DNA of 64,000 bases from Colletotrichum lupini (lineage: Eukaryota > Ascomycota > Sordariomycetes > Glomerellales > Glomerellaceae), in NCBI RefSeq assembly GCF_023278565.1, contig NC_064679.1, positions 4,464,001 through 4,528,000 on the forward strand, written 5' to 3'. Shown here one piece after another: positions 23,739-36,411 of this stretch. Every line of letters starts with the position of its first letter. Within the stretch, counting starts at the first letter, position 1. A program made the translations under genes and the position numbers. The notes under the pieces were generated by a model. The model saw only the letters and a program-made list of their open reading frames with translations, was not told where the DNA came from and did no database searches.

Positions 23739-25869
23739 GGAGAAAAGGTTCGAGCCTAAAAGCCAACATGAGGCCCAACATCAATTCTTAGATGAGGACT
23801 CGGAAGCGCAAGTTCCAGACCCATACTTGGCTTGGAACCTGGCGAGCATTGCACCGAAAACTTTCGCACAGCCGCCCCCGTGGCGAAGGCCAAGTCATCT
23901 AGACGACGCGTTATATGTCGACTCAGCTGAACTCTGTCATCCAGTTTTCGAAATTCCGCCTTTCAGCCACCCATCTCCAAACCCGACTCGATCTTCTACC
24001 TTGAGCTCATTCTTGAGCAGCAGCGGAACTTCTCTGAGTTCTGCCACATCAAAAATCAGGTATCTATTCCGACGTCGACATTCAGATACTGGGATTCCAA
24101 GGCCATCGCCACTTTCACGGCAGTCGGAAAAGCGGAACTCCGTCCCAGGTCTATCGCCCACCTTCCCCAGGCCCATTACGGAAGAGAGCCGCCAAGAAAT
24201 CGTGACTCCTCAAGATCAAGGGGTAATCATAAGATCCATCGTACCGAAACAGGAAGCATCGAGGCCCGCTGGAGTCATGGCGCAACAGCCTGTCGACCTC
24301 AAAGCAGTACGTGAGCATCTTAACGCACTGGAGTCTACATCAAAAGCCTTCGTAGACATCTGGGATTCGAAAGTGTCGCCGAACTTCGATCAAGATCTAA
24401 GAGATATTGTCGGATATGATTGCGGCTACGTACTCGGGAACCACCCTGGAAAGGGAAACGGCACCAGAGTTGTCGAGGTTATGACGCCCAAGGAGCTTCC
24501 TGGAGACACCAGTAACAAGATCCGGAGCAAGATCTTGTTGTATTTTGCGGAATCCAAAGAGCTTCATGGCACAATCACGGTCGAGTTTTGCATCGGGCAT
24601 GTCGGGGGTGCTGCAGGCGCACTCGCTTCGAGTCAGGACGCAGATAACGAGCTGAAGAAGCCTCGAAACTGTCGCAAGCACAGCGAGAGACTGCTTGGGG
24701 ATTCTGTCAGCTTTGAAGAGAGCGATTGCGCCGCAACCCTTGGACCAGCTATCAGACTCGGCGGCTGTAATGGCTGGATTGTCAACTGGCATATGTTCCA
24801 TGGTATTGAGAATTGCAAAGAGCTGGATAATCCGTACCCGGTGCCGCGCTACGGTTTGTTCCACCCAGCCTACATTGATTGCAACGAGGACGAGGGACCA
24901 CTACAGATTGGGGAGCTTCAGGCTTACTCAGGACGGATGTACAGAACAACTCGTCCATCGAGATCTCTAAGCCATTTTGCGCCAAGTGTTCAGGGAGAAT
25001 GCAAGCCAACTACGCAAGTAGTTACGGATTGGGCCTTTTGCAAAGCCGAGAAAAATGAAGTTCAGAACTGTCTTCGATATGCACCATCGGGTATCGAGGT
25101 TGATGATCGTTCGGACCCAATCCCAGGAGCCTTTGTGCAACGCCCCCAACTGCAGATTGTCCAGACAACTGGCCGAAGTAGTGGATTTCGATATGCTGTG
25201 GTATGCGAGACACCTGCCAAAGTCCGCCAATACCCACATATGCCTACCCGGGAATGGTGTTTGATGAACCTTGGAGATCTCATGCTGGTCGAAGACTGGA
25301 ATTCCGAGGGTCCCGGTGTGTGCGGTGACTCGGGTGCGGCCGTAGTGCATGATGAGACGGGAGAACTCATCGGCCAAATATGGGGTCGAAATGTTTACGA
25401 AGGTCACCGGCAAACTCCCAGGGTGACATACTTCACACATCACTGGGACATTTTCGACGATATCAGTGAGAGATATCCCACTTTGGAGGGCCCCTCCCTC
25501 ATCCTCAAGCCGATGTGCCATCCCTCGACTAGAGCGAATGTAGGAGATGGAGCTCCCGACCCTTCAAATATGGAGGCCGACGAGAGGACTTTGAATCCAT
25601 CGCGACCGCGGAGCCGGGCATGTTCGTCCTCGGGTGGTGCCGATGGAGTAGTTGAATCCTTCTCTCAGTCAACTCTAGCACAGAGTGTGACTAATTCGAT
25701 AGGATCTGGTGAAGGCAAGGCAAAGGAGACCTATGTTGGAAAGGCTTTGGAGGGCGAAATGGGATGCGGACAACGAGACTCTCATTCCCGTACTGCTGCT
25801 AGAACCTCGGCGGATGATGACACCGATGTACTGGTAATGCGACGGAGCTCGGCGATGGTGACAGCTTAA
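23739..25869 (+). CDS. Trypsin-like (GDSG) serine-protease-fold protein, 5' exon unresolved
   Basis: The open frame from 23,725 has a serine/proline-rich N-terminal third, then a domain with the order of a chymotrypsin-fold protease. With residues counted from 23,725, His356 lies in NWHMF, Asp435 in TDWAF and Ser536 in GDSGAAV (codon at 25,330), followed by IGQIWGRN. The tail beyond about 600 is low complexity. The same three motifs in the same order, and nearby GR-S/T-SG, FDDI and RVTYFT segments, occur in the gene at 50,475-53,242, so the two are paralogues. The frame has no ATG before Met185 (24,277), and the codon at 23,725 is TTG. An upstream exon joined at the acceptor ending 23,738 is likely. 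No signal peptide is visible in this part. A protease is inferred from the triad; the substrate is unknown. Confidence 0.72.
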
Positions 25870-26672
25870 ACCTCTTTTCTTTTTCTTCTTGAAGCTTTTT
25901 AGATCGCAAGCGTCGTTTTTTTCGAGATTTACAAAGCTTCGTATCCTTGCATACTCAAGTCAGCTAACCGATGCCATGCATCAAGGCCCAACTTAAATCC
26001 ATTGATGCTGTGTCAATACCTTTTATTAATTCGAAGCGCGCTCAAGAATGTCTTTTGTGGTGTGATTCCTATCTCATCGGACCCGGCGAACTCAACTGTT
26101 AACTCCCCGACTCTCCGACCCGGAGTGGAGCGCACGGCGTTGCCGGAGGAAGCTTTCGCCTAAGAGCGATGTTATCGGGAATTTCGGGTGCGGGTTCTCA
26201 TGCAAAGCTGAGTCGTTGTAGAAATTGCGCTGGCTGACTCGAAATACCCTGTAATTGATGTCTTAAGGCACCCTAGAACCTAACCCGGCCTGGATGGAGG
26301 AAGACGCATTCGATATTGCGGCCTCTCAAACTGCTGTTTGAGTACTTCGCTCCACCATTCGAGCTCCAGCGTATTGAGTAACGCATAGAGCATCTCCATC
26401 GGTGATCTGAAAGACCTCGTGTACGAAAATCTGAAAGGGCGACGAACGACAAGTGGAGGAGGGATCATCCGCGAAGCCGTAATTTAAGCTCGGTGCCCCC
26501 CTTATACGAAGGCAGTACCGAAATTGCAGCATGCGCTAAGAGGGGTTAAACCGAGTAATACGAGAGGATGACCATGGTATTTTGGATACTTGTAGGTTGA
26601 AAACCGCAACATAATTGTCAAGTTGAATCCTTTGCTTCGTACACCGATTCGATACTCTAGCAACTCGCCATC
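25870..26672. other. Intergenic region
   Basis: About 800 bp between the protease-like gene and the tyrosinase, with no supported gene. It begins with a pyrimidine-rich stretch just after the stop, probably 3' UTR, and ends in the tyrosinase leader. Confidence 0.6.
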
Positions 26673-27762
26673 ATGAAGGGTTTCACCAAGAGCGCCGGAT
26701 ATCTTGCGTTATTAGCAGCGCTGGTCAGCGAGACCATCGCTCTGCCAGTTCAAGATGCGCCGCTAAGAATCGAGTGGCGATCCCTGTCAAGCGCCGCAAA
26801 AGCAGACTACATCAGCGCAGTAAAGTGCTTAGATGGGTTGCCGTCAAAGATCGGTCTCAAATCGTCGCGATACAACGACTTCCCCTATGTCCATGCTCAG
26901 CTCAACAACGAAAGTGCGTCCTTTCTTTCCAGGCGTCAACATTTGGCATCATGCTAATCAACGATCGCAGTTCATTTTGTCGCTCAATTCCTCCCCTGGC
27001 ATCGGTACTTTGTACACATCTATGAGACAGCCTTGAGAGATGAGTGCAGGTACACAGGCCCAATGACCTACTGGGACTGGACCCTTGACTCTGAAGACAT
27101 GTCTAAGAGCCCCGTTTTCTCCAACGACACCACCATCGGATTCGGAGGAAACGGCCTGAATGGCGGTTTAGTCTCACCAACGCGACCGAACCCGTTGACC
27201 ATGTGCATAATTGACGGGGCTTTCGCCAACTTTACCGTATCTTACTACACAACGACAGCGCTCTCTCATTGTCTGAATCGCGGTTTCAATGACGGTATTG
27301 GGGTGAATGCCGGTCCTTACGAAGGCGGCTTGTACTCGCCCGAGAAGATCTCAGGAATCATCAAAACCTCTAGCAACTTTTCTACATTCGCGACTACTTT
27401 GGAAAACGGGCCCCACGGTGCGATTCACTCAGCCGTTGGAGGAGACCTGTTCCCTTCGACATCTCCAAACGGTAAGCCCTCACCACCTACGTTATTCGAG
27501 CACCTGAAGACTAACAGAAAGTACAGATCCCTTGTTCTTCCTCCATCATGTGCAGATCGACAGACTTTGGTGGCTTTGGCAGCAGGCTGATCTCACAAAT
27601 CGGATGCTGGACTTTTCGGGACGAAGGAACCTGCCCTCGGGGGAAGCTGATACCCGGCCAGCGTCTCTGAACGACACGCTGCCAACGCTTGGCTTGGCGG
27701 CCGATATCCCCATTCAACAAGTCATGTCAACAACGACAGACTTGCTGTATTATAAGTATTAG
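26673..27762 (+). CDS. Secreted tyrosinase-family copper oxidase
   Basis: Three exons, 26,673-26,913, 26,971-27,471 and 27,527-27,762, give 325 residues. Both introns (57 and 55 nt) have GT..AG ends and CTAAT/CTAAC branch sites, and the frame runs through. Residues 1-24 look like a signal peptide. CuA ligands are His74, His82 and His91 (IHFVAQFLPWHRYF). CuB ligands are His229 and His233 (GPHGAIH) and His254/255 in DPLFFLHH. The end, QVMSTTTDLLYYKY, resembles the YxY end of short fungal tyrosinases. The long C-terminal lid of mushroom-type enzymes is absent. Such enzymes oxidise phenols to quinones; the substrate is not determined. No polyketide synthase is nearby to suggest a pathway. Confidence 0.9.
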
Positions 27763-28239
27763 TGTAAACATTTCAAGAACTACTTTGGGGACAGCTGTTC
27801 GAACTGAAAGCATCCCGCCTCTTAGTGCTCACGGCGCTTCACTTTCAGCTGCTGTTGGAGGGCTCCTGCAGGAATCGCCGCTAATCCATGCAACCACAGG
27901 GGCCCATTCCTTGAAGGAAATGGAAGAAGATAAACCTACGACATGCCTGTGAATTCCCACCTGATGTTCCTTCGAATCATCCTAAGGACATGATTCGCCT
28001 GATGTCTTTTGCGCCCCCATCTAGCCCTTGAAGCCACCCAATGGCGAGGGGTATGCAACGTGGCAGCCTAGGGGTGCAAACAATCTTTAACAAGAAAACA
28101 GTTCGCATGTTATCAACTCGCTCAAGCGATAAAGCTGAACCATAGACCGCAGCCGTTTGACAATTTTCGCCATAGGTCTTCGCCAGGGACGTTAATATCA
28201 GAAGCAACTTTGCAAAGCTGCAAAGCTCAGGACGTCAAG
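27763..28239. other. Intergenic region, HET gene promoter side
   Basis: 477 bp with no supported gene. It holds the tyrosinase 3' end and the HET gene upstream region. I see no clear TATA box. Confidence 0.5.
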
Positions 28240-30385
28240 ATGATCTGCTCTTGTTGTCGCCACGTTCTTGAGCTCAGGAAGGACTACGCGCTGATCAGTA
28301 ACGAGCGAGACGGCGCGGATCCCCCCATACCACATCACCGCGATAGCACAAGTCTGACGGCCTCTGTGGACGCTGGATGTTATATTTGCAATCGACTTTG
28401 GGCCGCTCTGGATATCGAAGAGCGATGCAAGGTCAGGCAATCAAATGGTGAACCGACGAAACGAAAGACTCCAGCAACCGAGTCACCTCTCACTTCGGTG
28501 TTTTGGGAAGACGGAGCAGCACTCGCATATCCCCGCGCCTTTTTACTACAACTCACTTTTGACCGAGGCAAAGTTGTGGATCTAGAGAGAAATCCAAAGA
28601 AAGGGTTTTTCCGCGCAACTGTTTTGCTTCTTCCACAAGAATGTATGTTTACCTGCTGCGAAATAACACCTCTTGACTTCAATTATGCGTCCTCGGATGT
28701 TGATCTTAGACATAGCCTACGCGTCTCAATACCAAATCAAATCCCACTCCCGTAGTACAAGATCCGAAGGAACCTTTCGTGTCGCACAGAGATGGATTAC
28801 GGAATGTCTAGCTGAACACCCACAATGCGGTGCCAAACCAAATGCATCTACCACTACGCAGTGGTACCCCAGTCGCCTCCTGGATACAGGACCTCTAGAC
28901 CAGGAGAGCTCAAGTTGCCGACTCGTCCTACCGAAAATCACCCCTATCCAAGGCTCTTACGCCACACTTAGCCATTGTTGGGGTACGAAGGAGTCTTTCA
29001 ACCTTACAACAAGCAACTATGCACAACTACAGCAGGAAATCTCATTCGACACCCTCCCTCCCCTGTACCGTGACGCCATGGAAACGAGTCGCCGCCTTAA
29101 CATTCGGTACCTGTGGATCGACTCCCTGTGTATTATTCAGCACGGTGATGACTTCATTGACTGGAAACAAGAATCAATGCACATGGACAAGATCTACTCG
29201 GGGTCCTTTGTCAACATCTCAGCGGCCGATGCCCCAGACGCGAACCACTCCCTCTTTCACGACCGCAATCCCGATGCTCTGTGTTCGCAGGTTGTAGAGC
29301 TTCCTGTTGGTTCACAAACTAATCGCTTTCTCTTGATGGACTACAACTTCTGGAGGACAGAAGTTTCCAGCGCGGTCATCAACACAAGAGCCTGGGTGCT
29401 CCAAGAGAGACTCCTCTCTCCTAGAGTGCTTTACTTTGGTCAACGGCAGATTCTATGGGAGTGCCATCAAAAAGAAGACGCTGAGATTTATCCGGAAGGC
29501 TTACTGATAGACCTATCTCGATTTCCCAGTCGGTTCAAGGGCTTCTGTCACAACCAAATGGGTTGGAGACCCCGGGATCACGGCGATCTGTCAAAGTACC
29601 ATTACTGGTGCAACATTGTGAATACCTACACTCGAGCTAAGTTGACATTCCCCGGCGATAAGTTGATTGCACTTTCAGCGGTCGCGAAGGCTATGAGAGT
29701 GTTACTTAAGGATAGCTATGCTGCAGGGATGTGGCGCCGCTATCTAGAGCGGCAACTGATGTGGTCTGTCGCTGTCGGCGAGGCGCAAGTCAGGCCATCA
29801 GTCTACCGGGCCCCAAGCTGGTCTTGGGCGGCGGTAGATGGACACATTACTCCGGGTATCATGGACGTCGAAGCAGTGGAAATGTTGATCGAGGTACAGG
29901 ATCTACATCTCGACTATGTTACAAGCGATACAACAGGCCTGATCAGCGGTGGGTGGCTACAGCTCTGGGGGTGCCTCAAGAAACTTGAGCTTCTGCCCGA
30001 TGCCTTGTTCAGCAGTCATAGCAACAACTACGAGTTTTTGATGATGATTGTTAATGGCGTTTCGGTCAGTGTCCGCGCTGATTCAGTCATGAAAGAATAT
30101 CAACCACACGTTTATCTCGATGACAACCAGCAGTGGGTCAGCACACAGAACCATCAACCGGAACTATTCTGTATGCCAGCCAGAACAAGACCAGGCAATG
30201 ACGGAAGCATCTACATGCTATTGCTGCAGCTTAAAAATGGAAAAGACGGCACCTTTCGTCGCATTGGAATCGCCCGCGGTTGGGGCAAGGAGTTGAGGGA
30301 GAGCTTGCTAGCAAGCAATGCGGAAGAGAGTACCTTACCGTGCGTAAAGTATGAGGGAGGTCGACACCTAGTTCGGATCGTTTAG
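28240..30385 (+). CDS. Heterokaryon incompatibility (HET) domain protein
   Basis: Predicted exons 28,240-28,642 and 28,710-30,385 give 692 residues. The intron (67 nt, donor GTATGT, acceptor CTTAG) was the choice that keeps frame. The N-terminus has CxxC-type cysteines (MICSCC and GCYIC), common in this family. The HET domain begins at YATLSHCWG (218-226), continues through YLWIDSLCI and ends near RAWVLQERLLSPRVLYF, with ILWEC after it. The C-terminal half has the usual SWSWAAVDG segment. HET proteins trigger cell death after fusion of incompatible hyphae or act in related recognition; the partner is unknown. No NACHT, WD40 or ankyrin repeats are present. The first in-frame ATG is at 28,240. 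Confidence 0.88.
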
Positions 30386-32056
30386 TTGGGCGGGGCCATC
30401 ATAACGACTAGACGCTGTGCACAAGACGAAACAGTCAGAGCCAAAGACCATACGAAGGGCATCGTGGGTATCTGCAGATAGAGGATGTAGGGAAGAAGTA
30501 GATCACCATTCCGAGCGATACAACATAAGACAGTGCATGTGTCACTCCAACTTCCAGTAGTTGACTAGATAGAATGTTACCTTAGTGTATGTTGTCTAAG
30601 GCGAGCGGGTGACTCGAGTTGCCTGAAGTCGAGATAAAGTCTACCCACTGAGATACAGTCATCCTAAGTACTCTACTCAAGTGCTTGAAGTACGCAACGA
30701 AGTCTGCCCGAATTCACAGGCTGAGAGAGAAGAGGTCACAACTGACGTAGCAAGCACGCACGACAGAATGCATGATTGCTACTCAATTCGATTGTCGAGT
30801 ACTCCGTATAAGGCACTCATTTAGAGTTGATATAAGCTGGGACGGACGCTGCACATCAGCGGGTATTTGAGGTTTTAGCGCACAAAACAAAAAGACAGCC
30901 CATCGGCACGTCTCGGTCCAACAACTGTCGCCATCCCACCCCAGCGAGCACGACATCAACAAAATCCCTTTGGCTTTCCTCTTTCTCACCACCGGTTCAC
31001 TTGGCACTGCAACAGCGCCGCACCGCAGGGCAAACGACCAGCCCCCCTCGATTGACTCCACTGCTGTCTTAGTTGGGGCCCCCAGGCTCTCACCTAACTT
31101 TAGAGGACTGCCAAGCAACTTGCAATGAGGGCCGTGTTCAAAGGCCCCAAACGACCTTCCAGAACTGGAAAGCCTTCGGACTGAAGTCAGTGAACCTCTG
31201 GCTGCTTTCGCCGCTGCCCAGACAGCCCAGCCTGCTGACGCTCTCTTGGCGGCGATGCTCATCTCACTTGACCTGGCCACTCCAAGACAGGTACGCATTC
31301 TCAAGGCGTAGGACAGCACTGATAACTGGCTGAAGTTATCCTCGCGAGCTTGCCGGCATTTATGACGATTCAGCCTCAAGAGGCAGCTCAAGGAGCTTGA
31401 GAAGCTATACCGACCGTCAACTCGTATTATGAGTGTCAGCCACGGCGGCACATACCCCCGAGACCACACCCATGCTCGATTCCTTCTGGAAGCACGCAAA
31501 GTTTTTAAAATTTGGCTGGTTGGACTGGAGCAATGGATGTTGGCTCATGAGGCTATTTTGTGGTTTCCGCAAGATCTGGTTCGTCAGAGCTACGGTGACC
31601 CCCCGGGATTCATCAAATATTCGAACCTCGATAGGTCGCCTTCATTGATCTCGAGTGTTCTTTCTCGCCCGTTTACTCCTTGGTGTCCCGCCGTGCCGCC
31701 CTCGTGGTACCAGGCAGCGAGTCGGTTCGCAGGTCGAACCTTGCGTGACGTTACAGTGCCATGACGTGCGGGGACCTCTGCAAAGCCTGGGATGATCACT
31801 TTCACCGTTTGTCTTGGGTTGCGACGCAGCAACGCAGCATTGCAGCCGTTAGCTGTCCGCAGGGCAGGGACACATATATAGCACCCGTCGGCCTCTCGAA
31901 GAACCACCCGCTTGCCGATCCGCTTGTGTTAGCTTGGAGCTCTACACATTCTTTCATTGGAACTCCTACCGGCAGTGCTTGCCAGCACGTGAAAGCCGTA
32001 TACATCACAAGAACTCGAGCTCGGCCGAATCTCACTTCCCGCGCCGACAGCAAGCT
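30386..32056. other. Long intergenic region with possible decayed coding DNA
   Basis: 1.7 kb with no confident gene. Around 30,870-31,440 a plus-strand frame has protein-like stretches (for example a Leu/Ala-rich helix at about 31,160-31,290) interrupted by TGA and TAG. On the minus strand 30,783-31,499 is open for 238 codons without a recognisable domain. This may be a pseudogene or GC-rich noise. The end carries the permease promoter. Confidence 0.4.
31873..31881 (+). promoter_or_regulatory. TATA-like box of the permease gene
   Basis: CATATATAGC about 180 bp before the permease ATG fits a fungal TATA element plus leader. Sequence match only. Confidence 0.35.
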
Positions 32057-33953
32057 ATGAGTTCACCACTCAAATACGATCATCATGTCGGGGAAGACAG
32101 GCACGTCGTACGGGACGATGCTTCGGCGGAAGAAGTAGGAGTGGTCAAACAGCAGGAAGTCTACGCCTTCGATGAATCGCGCAAGATTGGTGTTACCGGC
32201 GCGGTCTTCCTCATTCTAAATAAGATGATCGGTACCGGTAGTAAGTAACAGACGGTCGATCACGATGAGGATAACACTCACACCCCGTTTCTCAGTCTTC
32301 TCTACTCCCTCCGGTATCTTCCAGTCAACTGGCTCCGTCGGCGTCGCTCTCATGCTATGGGTCATCGGTGGTGTCCTGACCTTCTGCGGTATGAGCGTCT
32401 TCCTCGAATTCGGCCTCGCCATCCCTCGATCCGGCGGCGAAAAGAATTACCTCGAGCGCGCCTACAAGCACCCCAAATACCTAGCGACCTGCGTGCTCGC
32501 TTCGCAGATGATTCTTCTCGGCTTCTCGTCCGGAAACTCCCTTGCCTTCGGCCGATACATCTTATTCGCATCGGGATCCGAGTCCCCGGATGGTTGGACC
32601 GCCCGCGGCATTGGTATCGCCGGCGCCACCTTCGCCGTCGGCATCCACGCTATTACACCTAAATGGGGTATTCGTCTATTCAATGTCTTGGGCGTCTTCA
32701 AGGTCATTGTCTTACTCTTCATCGTCTTCTCCGGGTTCGCCGCTTTGGCTGGCCGACGTCGCGTGCCAAACCCCCACAATTTTGACAATGCTTTCCGAAT
32801 CGAAGAGGGAGAGGGCTACGGTAACGGTGGTGTCTATGGATACGCGACAGCTCTGCTTCGCATCATTTACAGTTACAAGGGCTGGGAGAATGCCAACTAC
32901 GTTGTGGGCGAGTTGAAGAACCCGCGCAAGACTCTGGCTATTGCTGCACCTCTGGCCATCGGCGGCGTGACAATTCTCTACGTCCTTGCAAATGGTGGGT
33001 TCACTTCACTATTCAAAATCGGGGGGTTTGTTTGCTCGTCGACTAACCGTGGTTTCTAGTTGCGTATTTTGCTGCCATCCCCAAGACCGAGCTCGCCACG
33101 TCCGAAGTCATTGTTGCAGGTGTCTTCTTCCGCAACGTCTTTGGTAACAGTGCCGGTGCCAGAGCTCTTCCAGCGTTCGTCGCCATCAGCAACTTGGGAA
33201 ATGTGCTTGCCGTCAGTTTCGCCCATGCTCGGCTGAACCAAGAGTTGGCAAAGGAAGGCCTCTTGCCATTCAGCACCTTCTGGGCATCCAACAAGCCATT
33301 CAATGCTCCGGCTGCAGCCGTACGTGCCCAGAATCTGCATCACATGTTCTCAAGCTAATACACTACTAGCTTTTCCTCCATTGGATCGTTACTGTCATCG
33401 TTCTTGTCGCCCCTCCTGCAGGGCCAGCTTACAACTTCATTACAGATCTTTACACGTATGTCTAGTCCCTCAAGTTGAGTAACAACCAAGTATTTACTGA
33501 CACATAAACAGATATCCCGGCGCATGGATAAACGCGTTTGTTGGGATGTAAGTTGTCCTGGGAGATTTACTTCATTGAATATCAGCTAACATCACTACCA
33601 GTGGTCTCCTTTACCTCCAATGGAACAAGAGAGAGAACTGGACATCACCTTGGCACACCTACTTCCCCATTACCATCCTCTATGTCCTTGCCAACGTGTT
33701 CCTCTGTATCGTTCCCTTCATCCCACCCACGGGATCGTGGACTGCAGAGGGTTACCCGTACTACGTCTTCCCAATTGTTGGGGTGGGCGTGCTCCTTCTT
33801 GGCGGTGTATACTGGGGTTTCTGGACCAAGATCTTCCCCGCTATTGGTGGCTATAAGGTCGTGGCCGAGAGGACTTATGACGAGGAAGGTCATGAGGTTA
33901 TTCGATACCGTAAGGTTAGCACAAAGCACGGCCACTCAGGGCCGATCGATTGA
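32057..33953 (+). CDS. Mup1-like amino-acid (methionine-type) permease, APC/LAT family
   Basis: Six exons, 32,057-32,240, 32,296-32,994, 33,060-33,319, 33,370-33,455, 33,512-33,547 and 33,602-33,953, give 538 residues. The five introns are 50-65 nt with standard borders. A short acidic cytosolic N-terminus precedes GAVFLILNKMIGTGIFSTPS, the TM1 signature of the high-affinity methionine permease group; IGTGIF is split by intron 1. About 12 hydrophobic segments follow, including a GWENANYVVGELKNPRKT loop typical of this family, and the end is cytosolic and basic. The protein should sit in the plasma membrane and import methionine or a related amino acid. Substrate is inferred from family resemblance. 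It is convergent with the small gene at 34,347. Confidence 0.9.
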
Positions 33954-34346
33954 AGCCTTCGCCCATAGATAGCTGGAATGGTTGAAGCCGCCATGGTTGA
34001 AACTACTGCTCACGTGTTATGTTATCTTTACCAGCATGTACCCACATATGGAACCTCCTAATAACTTGAAACCTTGGTTGGTCGTAATTATGTTGAGGGC
34101 GTGTGTTGGAACAGTGTAATCTTGTTGGTTAAGAATGACTGTAGCCATGATCGCTGACTCAAGGGATTCGAAACATGACAACACCGCTTGACATTGGAAC
34201 TTCGGCTTTAACGGTTTGTTCGAGTTCACATGTATATGTAAAAATTGTAATGATATCAAGTTTAACTTATCAGACAATTGTCTCAAACACTAATCATACA
34301 GCTCCTAATCCAAACGCCGCGCACTCCAAATGTCATCGCTTGTGAT

Positions 34347-34678
34347 TTACTCAAGACGCTTATCCTCCAACCCCTCGGTGTCACCGGGCTCGCGATATTC
34401 GCCAGTAGGCTTGGCACCCCGGGTACGACCTTCCACGATGTTGCTCTTATCGATAGCCTCCTTATCATCACGCTCTGTAAAATACGTCAGAAATTCATGC
34501 TACGTTCAGCGAGGTCGAATTTGGACTTACCTAGCTGAGCATCGGAGTTGGCAGTCTCAGCATCAATAGGGTCCTCGACTTTAGCATCGTCGCCGAGGAC
34601 ACTGATGGGCTCACGGTCACCCTGGCGGGACACGTACTCGTTGTCCTGAACATCTCCGGTGGGGGCTTCGGAAGACAT
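34347..34678 (-). CDS. Small acidic protein with a CHZ-type histone chaperone-like motif
   Basis: Two exons, 34,531-34,678 and 34,347-34,474, give 91 residues; the intron is 56 nt (donor GTAAGT, acceptor TTTACAG). The protein is acidic and hydrophilic with no membrane segment. The segment IDKSNIVEGRTRG resembles the core of the CHZ motif that contacts H2A.Z-H2B in yeast Chz1. Similar 90-110 residue acidic proteins are widespread in filamentous fungi. A role in nuclear histone handling is inferred from that short motif only. A GTT/GAT microsatellite lies just upstream. Confidence 0.75.
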
Positions 34679-34764
34679 AATGATATTGGGATGTTATGCC
34701 AAACTGAGGGTATTGATGCAGGTTGGAAAAGGTTGCCGTCTACTGGGCTTTATAGTTGTAGAGT

Positions 34765-34802
34765 GTTGTTGTTGTTGTTGTTGATGTTGTTGATGTTGAT
34801 GA
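34765..34802. repeat. GTT/GAT trinucleotide microsatellite
   Basis: About six GTT units followed by mixed GAT/GTT units, in the leader region of the small minus-strand gene, 87 bp or more upstream of its ATG. Confidence 0.85.
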
Positions 34803-36411
34803 GTTGCGACTTTTCCTCCACATGTTCAGGGCCCTTTCCTCAGTTCATATACAAATCCCTCTTCACTATCAACAATCATAATCGCGATCTAAGCTGCAAA
34901 CACCATAGTAACGAATGTTGAGATCATTGTCGAGCTCACAGATTGTCTGTAAGTCTATGACGCTGTCATTTACGCGTAGAAACGCGCAGCAAAGGGGCAC
35001 CGACCTCCCTGGCGCATAACCACCGTGCAGAAATCAATTAAAGTCGACTTGCACGCGACATGGAGCAAAGTGTCCGATGGCCCCCTTAAGCTAACGGCGC
35101 CACGTTTGATTGCAGCAAGCATCTCAAAGCGATGGTCTAGCCGCCTGGCGCGCGTTGACAGATCTGCCTTAGTCTCATGGAATGATGGAGCCTATGGCAA
35201 CGAGCGCCAGCCGCCTCAATAAGGTGCTCTTAGCATGGGAGTGTGGCCAAATAAGACTACTAGGTATCCGTACGGGTACCGGTAGTCACCTTCGCTTCAG
35301 CCTCGTTCCCGGGTCTTGAACCCCATCGATCGTCCCTGATCGATCGCATGAAACCCGATTGGACAATGGACGAAAGTCATGATGTTTTTGGATTCGGTGG
35401 AAGCCCAGCCCCCGACTTTATTTTCGGTGAATGCGGGGGCCGCACCGGTATAGCTGATATCGCACTATCACTCTTCAACATCTTGAGCTCTCGAACTCGT
35501 GTTCAGCTAGGGAATTAATCCATAGAACACGTAAGAGAGACATGCCAGAGTTTTTGAAATGATTTTAGGTTAAAAAAGACTCATCTATGGCTATGGAGAG
35601 TTGACTACCGGCTTTACCCAAAGATCTGGTCATAGAGGATAACCATAGACCAATCTACTCACCGAGATCCTCAAGGCCTAGAACCAACTGAAGACTTCAC
35701 CGAAATAAACTCCCTGCGCACGATCGGTCTGACATCATGTCGTGTTTCGCTCAAGTGGGCAACAGAAACGGGTGCGCGGGCCGCATCATATTGACGTCTC
35801 CCGTCGCCCCAACACACCTCAGCTGCGCACCGAAACAGTAATGATCCTCGGGCGTCTCAAACTCTTACATCACCCCCCTTACCAAAAAGCAACCGGGAAA
35901 CTCTGGGGCGAGCCTTGAAAGCAAGATTCAGCCTGCCGAGTCGGGTACCAAGTGCCAGTGGAACGAGTGCCCAGTGATACAAGGTTCCCCCGGTGTTGTG
36001 AGTTACAGTGTTCAAGAGCAAGCAAATTTGCTATCTCATAATCAGATAACTCCCCACTGACAATGCTGCCTTCACTTCCGTGCTTTGATTTCTTCCTTAT
36101 TCACACAAAACATTTAGATGATCCACGACCATAATACCAAGAATTCCGACGTTCCACAACCGTCTTGTTCTTCCCCATCCTGGCTCTTTCAGCGCTTCTA
36201 TCGATCTGATCGTGCATTTCCGGCCCCCGGGCGCAATAAAGTCAACTCGTCACTATCCAGACTAAAGAGGGACCAAAGCGAGCGGCTTCATCGGTAGCCT
36301 GCGTCTCCGCAACGCCTCCGCGTCCCGAGCCTTTCCCATTCCGGCCCTTGTCAAACGAAGTCCAGGCACATCCCACGTGCTGATCGTGATCCGTATCAGA
36401 TTCCGCCCGTC
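34803..36411. other. Intergenic region, divergent promoters
   Basis: 1.6 kb between two divergently transcribed genes. No gene is supported. A short palindromic block around 35,324-35,347 contains repeated GATCGATCG. The last 300 bp are C/T-rich, as is usual for a fungal promoter and 5' UTR. Confidence 0.5.

Noticed and set aside
30783..31499. 238-codon minus-strand frame as a real gene
   Set aside because: No recognisable domain, odd composition, and overlap with protein-like stretches on the other strand; kept only as part of a possible pseudogene region.
26673..34000. Tyrosinase, HET gene and permease as one secondary-metabolite cluster
   Set aside because: No polyketide synthase, peptide synthetase, terpene synthase or prenyltransferase is present in the window.
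35321..35350. GATCGATCG palindromes as a regulatory operator
   Set aside because: Short, far from either gene start, and not repeated near other genes in the window.
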